A DNA stretch of 9,844 nt from DATFAS01 sp035254305 (lineage in GTDB: Bacteria; Bacillota; Bacilli; Aneurinibacillales; RAOX-1): positions 1 to 9,844 of the forward strand of contig DATFAS010000011.1 in assembly GCA_035254305.1 (NCBI GenBank), in the 5' to 3' direction. The notes below the pieces were generated by a model. That model was not told the origin of the DNA. It worked only from the letters and a program-made list of their open reading frames with translations, and ran no database searches. Of this stretch, positions 5,301 to 9,844 are shown in pieces (the first letter of the stretch is position 1; every line of letters starts with the position of its first letter). The translations under genes were made by a program, and so were the position numbers.

Positions 5301-6407
5301 TCAGATTTGACCTTCTCCCGTCAGCTCTGATATGGCCTCCAATGCTGGAGGATAACTCTCGTAAATAGTCAATACTTGCTGGAAACAGGATAGGGCCTCA
5401 TCCTTACGACCTGAATTTTTCAAACAAAGCCCCTTATAATACCAAGCTAAGAAACTACCAACACCCTTAACACTATAATAATTAAGATTGCCCTCTCCAA
5501 TTTCAATACATTTTTCAAAGCTTTTCACCGCATCTGAGTACATTTCTTTGTTATATAAAATAAATCCCATATAATACCATAAATCCACATAATCGGGGTA
5601 AAGGAGAACCACTCGCTTGATTCCTTCTAACGCCTCATCCCAGCATTGCAAATCAATAAGAATGGCATACTTAAGTTTATACACCATAGAAGGTGGTAAT
5701 GATTTTTGCCCTAAAAATAGGCGAATAGACTCGTTTACATAGTTAAAAGCATCTGTTAGCTCTTTGATCCGATAATATTCCATCGAGAGATAAAAACACA
5801 TCCAACCATCCGGTGAAAGCTCCACTTGTTTTTTTAATAGCTCTATATTTCTCTTAGACTTCCCTTTTCCATCAACATAACTATTTAAATACCCGAAATG
5901 ATAGATTTTCACTGGTAAAGTTCCTACTCGATCCCTATTGGAAATAGGCAATGTCTCATGAATATCATTTTGAAATTTCATCCCTAAATGATTACGAAAA
6001 AAACGAACCTGTGAGATTTGTGAGACATTATTAGGATCCGGTGTATCCCCGTAATAATTAATTAAATGAGCCGTAAGTAAATCAAACTCTTCAGGAAAAT
6101 TGATCTGATCTTTTAATTTCATCCTATCTTCGGCAGCAATCTCTTCATCAGCATCTAGCCATAAAATCCAATTTCCTATCGCCTTTTCAATTCCATAATT
6201 TCGAGCATTCGCAAAACTTCCATTCCAAGAGAAAGGATACACCTTTGCTCCATACGATTGACAAATTTCTACCGTTTGATCTGTCGATCCCGTATCAACA
6301 ATGATGATCTCATCTACTACCTTTTCTACACTCTTCAAACAACGTTCTATACAATCTTCTTCATTCTTCACAATCATACATAAGGATAGATGACGGTTTT
6401 CAGTCAT
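5301..6407 (-). CDS. GT2-family glycosyltransferase with TPR-like C-terminus
   Basis: The start at ATG 6407 (MTENRHLSLC) has GGAGG eight bases upstream and gives 368 residues. A longer frame from a GTG would run through this ribosome site. Residues 6-110 are a GT-A domain: SLCMIVKNEE at the start, VDTGSTD (37-43), FANARNYG (65-72) and the metal-binding DAD (85-87) in WLDADEE. After about residue 180 come helical tetratricopeptide-like repeats (for example DLWYYMGFILYNKEMYSDAV and AWYYKGLCLKNSGRKDEALS). GT2-TPR fusions transfer sugars to proteins or peptides, as in SunS-type enzymes, and some Bacillales and clostridia keep such enzymes beside spore-surface glycoprotein genes. Here it lies tail-to-tail with a gene encoding a Pro-Thr hinge, a reasonable candidate acceptor. 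The enzyme class is secure; sugar and acceptor are inference. Confidence 0.88.
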   Translation of the reverse strand: MTENRHLSLCMIVKNEEDCIERCLKSVEKVVDEIIIVDTGSTDQTVEICQSYGAKVYPFSWNGSFANARNYGIEKAIGNWILWLDADEEIAAEDRMKLKDQINFPEEFDLLTAHLINYYGDTPDPNNVSQISQVRFFRNHLGMKFQNDIHETLPISNRDRVGTLPVKIYHFGYLNSYVDGKGKSKRNIELLKKQVELSPDGWMCFYLSMEYYRIKELTDAFNYVNESIRLFLGQKSLPPSMVYKLKYAILIDLQCWDEALEGIKRVVLLYPDYVDLWYYMGFILYNKEMYSDAVKSFEKCIEIGEGNLNYYSVKGVGSFLAWYYKGLCLKNSGRKDEALSCFQQVLTIYESYPPALEAISELTGEGQI

Positions 6408-6439
6408 AATAACCACCTCCACTCAAGGTCCTATCCATC

Positions 6440-6448
6440 TAGGCTATG
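6440..6448 (-). promoter_or_regulatory. Possible SigK-like -10 for the glycosyltransferase
   Basis: On the minus strand CATAGCCTA fits CATAnnnTA and lies 33 bases before the chosen start codon. No AC-type -35 is found 16-18 bases upstream, so the call rests on the -10 alone. Confidence 0.25.
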
Positions 6449-6501
6449 CACAGATCGCTTGATTCCATGAACAAAAATAATAGCTTTTTTGATGATTAAA
6501 C

Positions 6502-6531
6502 TCGAAATAACCCCTGCAATTGAGTTATAAT
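6502..6531 (+). promoter_or_regulatory. SigA-type promoter of the yeeI homologue
   Basis: TCGAAA (6502-6507) and a perfect TATAAT (6526-6531) are 18 bases apart. The predicted start near 6538 leaves a leader of about 65 bases before ATG 6602. This suits a housekeeping gene. Confidence 0.5.
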
Positions 6532-6601
6532 ATGAAAAGTGTTGAAGAAAGCCATATTTCATACTACATATTTTATATAGTTGAAAGAGAGTGGAAAAAT
6601 A

Positions 6602-7321
6602 ATGGGCCGTAAATGGAACAATATTAAAGAAAAAAAAGCATCTAAAGATAAAAGTACGAGTCGTATATACGCTAAATTTGGGAAAGAAATTTATGTAGCT
6701 GCTAAGCAAGGCGAACCGAATCCGGAATCTAACCAAGCCTTGAAGGTCGTCCTTGAACGTGCCAAAACTTACAATGTCCCAAGAGCCATTATCGATCGTG
6801 CAATTGAAAAAGCAAAAGGTGGAGTAGAAGAAAATTACGATGATCTTCGTTATGAAGGTTTTGGACCAAATGGCTCCATGGTCATCGTTGATGCATTAAC
6901 AAATAACGTAAACCGTACTGCAGCAGAAGTACGTTCTGCCTTCAATAAAAATGGTGGTAATTTAGGAGTAAGTGGATCTGTTGCTTATATGTTTGACCAA
7001 ACAGCAGTTATCGGTATTGAAGGAAAAACATCGGATGAAGTACTTGAGTTATTAATGGAAGCTGATGTAGACGTGCGCGATATTTTGGAAGAAGAAGAAG
7101 CCGTTATCGTTTATGCTGACCCTGAACAATTCCATGCTGTTCAAGAAGCATTCAAGAATGTAGGGATTTCTGAATTCACAGTTGCCGAACTTACTATGCT
7201 TGCGCAAAATGACATTACTCTTGATGAAGATGCCCAAGTAAAATTCGAGAAATTAATTGATGCACTTGAGGATTTAGAAGACGTCCAACAGGTCTACCAC
7301 AATGTAGACCTTGGTGAATAA
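6602..7321 (+). CDS. yeeI: YebC/PmpR family protein, YeeI type
   Basis: The 239-residue product starts MGRKWNNIKEKKASKDKS, the hallmark of the YeeI branch (the YrbC branch starts MAGHSKW). It keeps GKEIYVAAKQGEPNPESN, IDRAIEKAKGG, YEGFGPNGS, NNVNRTAAEVRSAF, the NGGNLGVSGSVAYMF loop and the C-terminal DALEDLEDVQQVYHNVDLGE. Length is normal for the family. YebC proteins were long annotated as transcriptional regulators; more recent work describes members as translation factors that relieve ribosome stalling. An upstream in-frame TTG (6581) is less likely because the GAGAG-type ribosome site lies between it and the ATG. The gene has its own SigA-type promoter and a downstream hairpin. Confidence 0.92.
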   Translation: MGRKWNNIKEKKASKDKSTSRIYAKFGKEIYVAAKQGEPNPESNQALKVVLERAKTYNVPRAIIDRAIEKAKGGVEENYDDLRYEGFGPNGSMVIVDALTNNVNRTAAEVRSAFNKNGGNLGVSGSVAYMFDQTAVIGIEGKTSDEVLELLMEADVDVRDILEEEEAVIVYADPEQFHAVQEAFKNVGISEFTVAELTMLAQNDITLDEDAQVKFEKLIDALEDLEDVQQVYHNVDLGE

Positions 7322-7324
7322 TAC

Positions 7325-7363
7325 AAATAAGCAGACCTTATTCTAACAAGGGTCTGCTTATTT
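7325..7363 (+). terminator. Long hairpin after yeeI
   Basis: AAATAAGCAGACC (7325-7337) pairs perfectly with GGTCTGCTTATTT (7351-7363). The tail after the stem (GTAGATAC) is not T-rich beyond the stem's own TTATTT, so termination may be partial. That would allow some read-through into the permease gene, for which I see no promoter. Confidence 0.6.
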
Positions 7364-7403
7364 GTAGATACAACTCGTGATGAAAAGGGGGATTTAAGAA
7401 TAA

Positions 7404-8081
7404 ATGAATGAAATGAATTTAGCCCCCTTGTTTTTATCCTTAAAGGTTGCATTCTTCTCAACCTCTATTGTTTTTATCACTGGCGTCCTATTGGCTCGAT
7501 TGTTAGCTCGTAGAACATTTTTTGGAAAGAGCTTGATTGAATCTCTCTTTTTATTACCATTAGTACTCCCCCCAACTGTTGTTGGATTTGGATTACTTAT
7601 TTTGTTTGGGAAAAATGGAATCATTGGCCGGTGGCTGTTATCTTGGTTTGATATTCAAATTGTTTTTTCTTGGATAGGCGCAGTTGTGGCCTCTGTAGTT
7701 GTATCCTTTCCTCTTATGTATCAGAGTGCAATTGCAGCTTTTACAGGTATAGACAAGAGGTTAGAGAATGTCGCCCGGACCATGGGTGCATCTGAATGGA
7801 GAGTGTTTTGGACCATTTCCTTTCCCTTGGCTTGGTCAGGACTGCTTTCAGGCTTAGTCCTTTCATTTGCTAGAGCATTAGGAGAGTTCGGAGCCACGCT
7901 AATGCTTGCAGGATTTATTCCTGGTAAAACAGATACTCTCCCCATTGCGATCTATTTCGCAGTAGAATCGGGAGATATGGATCAGGCATCTTTTTGGGTT
8001 ACTATTATTATTGCTCTAGGATTTAGTACCATCATGTGGCTAAACTGGTGGAACAAGCGCAGGATTAAGACACTCAATTAG
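7404..8081 (+). CDS. modB: ModB-type molybdate/tungstate ABC transporter permease
   Basis: This 225-residue protein has about five hydrophobic segments and the permease cytoplasmic loop ENVARTMGASEWRVFWTISF (residues 121-140) that docks the ATPase. The signature RALGEFGATLMLAGFIPGKT (from 157), followed by LPIAIYFAVESGD, is characteristic of ModB and close relatives (CysT/W-like). Its length is normal for ModB. The usual partners ModA (binding protein) and ModC (ATPase) are not in the window, so the permease must pair with products encoded elsewhere. GGGGGAT lies about 12 bases before the ATG, somewhat far. Specificity for molybdate rather than tungstate or sulfate cannot be read from the permease alone. 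Confidence 0.85.
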   Translation: MNEMNLAPLFLSLKVAFFSTSIVFITGVLLARLLARRTFFGKSLIESLFLLPLVLPPTVVGFGLLILFGKNGIIGRWLLSWFDIQIVFSWIGAVVASVVVSFPLMYQSAIAAFTGIDKRLENVARTMGASEWRVFWTISFPLAWSGLLSGLVLSFARALGEFGATLMLAGFIPGKTDTLPIAIYFAVESGDMDQASFWVTIIIALGFSTIMWLNWWNKRRIKTLN

Positions 8082-8084
8082 TAC

Positions 8085-8119
8085 AACCCCCATTCCTTGT
8101 CGAATGGGGGTTACTTTTT
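8085..8119 (+). terminator. Rho-independent terminator after modB
   Basis: AACCCCCATTC (8085-8095) pairs perfectly with GAATGGGGGTT (8102-8112), followed by ACTTTTT. It begins four bases after the stop codon. Confidence 0.9.
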
Positions 8120-8180
8120 CCTTTTACAACAGACGTGCTACGAAACCTTATGACCTTTAAATAGCGACCCTATTAAGAAA

Positions 8181-8570
8181 TTATGTCAAGATATCTAAAT
8201 GTAGCCCAACTGGATAGAGTGGTTCAAACGTTGAAACAGGTTTATCTGTATTTGGATTAGGATAAGAGATAGGATGAGGTGCAAGATTTTTATCAATGGA
8301 TACGTCCTTAACCTGACTTCCAATGATATGCTCATCTGGGAAAAATGGTTTGTACGTAAAGACAGGCTGGCCAGTGTTGATATCTGGATAAGCTACCCTT
8401 TGTATAGAGGCGTTCCATCCATTTGACACATCCTGAACTTGGTAGGACATTTTTTGCTTTTCTTGCTGAGGCAATGCTTTCCATTCTTCGGAATGTACAG
8501 TCAATGAGGCTGCCGTCATCGGACGATTTGCAGATTTTTGCAGGATGGCTGGAAGGTGAATTGAAGACAT
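8181..8570 (-). CDS. Hypothetical protein with a 42-residue tandem repeat
   Basis: The start at ATG 8570 (MSSIHLPAILQ) has GGGAG seven bases upstream and gives 129 residues; an upstream frame of 18 more residues has no ribosome site. Residues 44-85 and 86-126 are tandem repeats in perfect register: QVQDVS/QVKDVS, YP(D/N)xNTxxPVxT and (K/E)Px(F/Y)P. The protein is rich in Pro, Asn, Thr and aromatic residues, has no Cys, signal peptide or membrane helix, and the N-terminal 43 residues are a separate short region. I do not recognise the family. The repeat suggests a small repeating beta or extended structure, as in some structural or surface proteins. It is monocistronic. Confidence 0.7.
   Translation of the reverse strand: MSSIHLPAILQKSANRPMTAASLTVHSEEWKALPQQEKQKMSYQVQDVSNGWNASIQRVAYPDINTGQPVFTYKPFFPDEHIIGSQVKDVSIDKNLAPHPISYPNPNTDKPVSTFEPLYPVGLHLDILT
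8193..8441 (-). repeat. Tandem repeat inside the 129-residue protein gene
   Basis: Two units of 126 bases, the second slightly shorter, encode the 42-residue repeats. They have diverged at the DNA level but keep YP..NT..PV.T and P.(F/Y)P at identical offsets, so the duplication is old and selected. Confidence 0.7.
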
Positions 8571-8607
8571 AATCATTCTCCCAAGTTTTATTTTTATTTT
8601 ACCACAA

Positions 8608-8648
8608 AACCCCCTTCTTCTCACATAGTTCTAGAGGGGTTAATTATA
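8608..8648 (-). promoter_or_regulatory. Possible promoter and 5' leader hairpin of the 129-residue gene
   Basis: On the minus strand TATAAT (8643-8648) has a weak -35 (TTTTTA at 17 bases). The transcript would begin near 8636, at or just beside a stem AACCCC/GGGGTT (8636-8641 with 8608-8613). A hairpin at the very 5' end can stabilise mRNA. The pairing is visible; the role is inferred. Confidence 0.35.
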
Positions 8649-8703
8649 CTTCCCTATCCGCCAAGTAAAAACAAAATTCGATATAAGCTTTTTTTGTTCA
8701 AAA

Positions 8704-8735
8704 TAAAAAAACTGTTTTCCTCATTGGAAACAGCT
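8704..8735 (-). terminator. Terminator of the tRNA transcript
   Basis: On the minus strand CTGTTTCC pairs with GGAAAACAG (one bulged A) around AATGA, followed by a run of seven T. It lies 17 bases after the tRNA-Thr CCA end. Confidence 0.75.
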
Positions 8736-8751
8736 TATTACGCTATGTATA

Positions 8752-8828
8752 TGGTGCCGGCTAAAGGACTTGAAGCCTTGGGGCCCCTGATTACAAGTCA
8801 GGTGCTCTACCAATTGAGCTAAGCCGGC
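8752..8828 (-). tRNA. tRNA-Thr(UGU) with an abnormal T arm
   Basis: The acceptor stem GCCGGCT/AGCCGGC, the D arm GCTCAATTGGTAGAGC and the anticodon arm CCTGA-CTTGTAA-TCAGG with anticodon TGT are canonical, and CCA is encoded. The T arm is not: with the normal register it reads AAGGC-TTCAAGT-CCTTT, leaving a C-C clash in place of the nearly universal G53-C61 pair. Alternatively, AAGG/CCTT pairs with an 8-base loop. The variable region is unusually GC-rich (GGCCCC), and total length is 77 instead of the usual 76. It could be functional but unusual, or a decaying copy. It shares a transcript with the tRNA-Ser upstream. Confidence 0.8.
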
Positions 8829-8853
8829 AAAATGCCCTCTCCGGGGACTACAA

Positions 8854-8896
8854 TAGAATTCCAACAAGATGCTTAATCGACGTCGTAGGAATTCTA
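8854..8896 (-). repeat. Inverted repeat in the spacer between the two tRNAs
   Basis: TAGAATTCC (8854-8862) and GGAATTCTA (8888-8896) form a perfect 9-bp dyad around 25 bases that contain the palindrome CGACGTCG. In the tRNA precursor it would fold as a stem between the two tRNAs, possibly helping processing. Confidence 0.45.
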
Positions 8897-8904
8897 ATAG
8901 ATAA

Positions 8905-8993
8905 TGGCGGAGGAAGTAGGATTCGAACCCACGTGGGCTTGCACCCAAACGGTTTTCAAGACCGCCCCGTTATGACCACTTCGGTATTCCTCC
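8905..8993 (-). tRNA. tRNA-Ser(UGA)
   Basis: A class II tRNA of 89 bases with CCA encoded. The acceptor stem is GGAGGAA/TTCCTCC, the D stem CCG/CGG, the anticodon arm GCGGT-CTTGAAA-ACCGT with anticodon TGA, a long variable arm (TGGG...CCCA) and the T arm GTGGG-TTCGAAT-CCTAC. All arms pair, with G-U at 27-43 and one in the T stem. It is the first tRNA of a two-gene minus-strand unit. Confidence 0.9.
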
Positions 8994-9059
8994 GTTTAAT
9001 AAGTATTTAGAATGGCTTGTCCTTCATAAATACTGAAATACATTTTATCAACAATAATG

Positions 9060-9088
9060 ATTATAGTATGGGTCATAAATAAGATCAA
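9060..9088 (-). promoter_or_regulatory. SigA-type promoter of the tRNA unit
   Basis: On the minus strand TTGATC (9083-9088) and TATAAT (9060-9065) are exactly 17 bases apart. Transcription would start near 9053, about 60 bases before tRNA-Ser. Confidence 0.65.
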
Positions 9089-9137
9089 GAGTAATTTACG
9101 GAAAAACAAAAAGGATTTTTATAAGGCACACGGGAGC

Positions 9138-9647
9138 CTATTTTAACTTACAAAACCAACAAACATACAATCGTGTTATTCGAAAAGTAATAAATAAAGA
9201 TATCCACGTCCAATACCATGCCCAATCGATGTAGTGTATTAAATGCGTAAATCTTTCAAACAAGACCTCGATGGAAGTCATTATGGAACAATAAGCTGCA
9301 TAATAAAAAAACTTTTTGATCTTATTTTTTCCTTCTGGATAATGAACGTTGAATATAGCACAAATGGCAGGATAAACAAAATAATCAAATGTAAAGCTTG
9401 AACGATTTGCATAAGAGAACCAGCGAACCGGAAATTCAATCCATTTTAATTCAACGACACTGAGCCCCAAAACCCAAGTAATTAGCTGCTTAAAAAGAAA
9501 AGCAACATGAGCTAGTCTTATTTTATCCTTAGGAATAAGTAGGAAGAGCAACATAATTGTAATAACCCAAGAACCAATCAAAATAATATAATCCAATACC
9601 ATTAGTCGTTCATATCCTTGCTCCAAAATAGGCAATAACTGATTCAT
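9138..9647 (-). CDS. CBO0543-type integral membrane protein
   Basis: The 169-residue protein has about five hydrophobic segments (around residues 18-38, 45-65, 86-101, 112-128 and 141-160) and the motif series EFPVR (71-75), SSFTFDYFVYP (83-93) and NVHYPEGK (100-107) that I associate with the CBO0543 family, found in spore-forming Firmicutes and without a known function. GAGG five to six bases before ATG 9647 is a good ribosome site. The gene is separated by 184 bases from a divergent gene at the right edge. A weak hairpin overlaps the stop region, without a clear T run. Family assignment is from memory of these motifs. Confidence 0.65.
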   Translation of the reverse strand: MNQLLPILEQGYERLMVLDYIILIGSWVITIMLLFLLIPKDKIRLAHVAFLFKQLITWVLGLSVVELKWIEFPVRWFSYANRSSFTFDYFVYPAICAIFNVHYPEGKNKIKKFFYYAAYCSIMTSIEVLFERFTHLIHYIDWAWYWTWISLFITFRITRLYVCWFCKLK

Positions 9648-9769
9648 ATTATCCTCTATTTTCTTACACCTTTACTTGAAATATACCTCACATTCTTCCC
9701 CGAAAATACCGACAACGATCCATAAGCACTCATTTGACTAAAAAATAGATACTGATATATAACAACATA

Positions 9770-9798
9770 TTGACTTTCCTTCATTGTTATAATACAAT
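9770..9798 (+). promoter_or_regulatory. SigA-type promoter for the right-edge gene
   Basis: TTGACT (9770-9775) and TACAAT (9793-9798) are 17 bases apart, about 34 bases before the start codon at 9832. A TATAAT at 9788-9793 overlaps but is only 12 bases from the -35. Confidence 0.6.
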
Positions 9799-9831
9799 AA
9801 AAACAACAAAAGAACTGGGAGGTAATCTAAA

Positions 9832-9844
9832 ATGACGAATCAAA
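9832..9844 (+). CDS. Start of an unidentified gene, cut by the right window edge
   Basis: ATG 9832 follows GGGAGGT with eight bases of spacing and a good SigA-type promoter. Only MTNQ is visible, so the product cannot be named, but the initiation signals make a real gene very likely. Confidence 0.65.

Noticed and set aside
6431..6736. Hydrophobic minus-strand frame of about 100 codons
   Set aside because: It overlaps the yeeI start on the other strand, has no ribosome site, and is biased by the AT-rich gap.
3601..7321. YeeI as the factor that relieves stalling on the Pro-Thr hinge
   Set aside because: YebC-type factors act at consecutive prolines; the hinge alternates Pro and Thr, and yeeI has a housekeeping promoter, so proximity is probably chance.
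7052..7945. Minus-strand frames inside yeeI and modB
   Set aside because: Shadows of well-conserved genes with secure assignments.
8721..8948. Minus-strand frame of 75 codons across the tRNA genes
   Set aside because: It runs through both tRNAs, which explain the sequence; LAQLVEH-type peptides are a common artefact of translating tRNA genes.
8752..8993. Integration (att) site at the tRNA genes
   Set aside because: No integrase gene and no repeat of a tRNA 3' end was found in the window.

Overview
The window looks like a chromosomal stretch of an endospore-forming member of the Bacillales. The reasons are the low GC, the strong AGGAGG-type ribosome sites, a YjcZ-type sporulation micro-protein, a YeeI-type YebC protein very close to the Bacillus form, a CBO0543-type membrane protein, and promoter elements that fit mother-cell sporulation sigma factors. 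The genus cannot be fixed from the sequence alone.

Layout. 1-450 (minus): a stand-alone receiver-domain response regulator overlapping the start of a gene that leaves the window. 590-704 (plus): a probable small RNA gene with an FNR/CRP/Rex-type palindrome placed at about -41 from a TATAAT box, a stem-loop with a CCCC loop, and a clean terminator. 758-1634 (minus): a 58-residue protein of unknown function and a DUF2269-type membrane protein. 1742-1931 (plus): the YjcZ-type micro-protein behind a SigK/SigE-like -10. 1945-5200: a divergent cluster of small helical proteins, with two recognisable family members plus a coupled unknown gene on the minus strand and three members on the plus strand. 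They share the core LLxSIAxEE...AExxKI...KKxMLLQFKLED. One plus-strand member carries a (Pro-Thr)9 hinge and a Cys-paired, beta-type C-terminal domain. 5301-6407 (minus): a GT2 glycosyltransferase with C-terminal TPR-like repeats, ending tail-to-tail with the cluster. 6602-8081 (plus): YeeI (YebC family) and an orphan ModB-type permease. 8181-8570 (minus): an unrecognised protein with a 42-residue tandem repeat. 8752-8993 (minus): tRNA-Ser(UGA) then tRNA-Thr(UGU) with their own promoter and terminator; the tRNA-Thr has an abnormal T arm. 9138-9647 (minus): the CBO0543-type protein. From 9832 (plus): the first codons of another gene.

How it may fit together. The divergent cluster, its good SigK-type promoter and the neighbouring glycosyltransferase suggest a late-sporulation module that builds or decorates the spore surface. 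In this reading the shared helical domain anchors or assembles the proteins, the Pro-Thr hinge is a possible O-glycan carrier, and the C-terminal domain is displayed. This is inference from architecture and context: I cannot name the helical family with certainty. The other notable item is the probable oxygen- or redox-controlled small RNA at 638-704.
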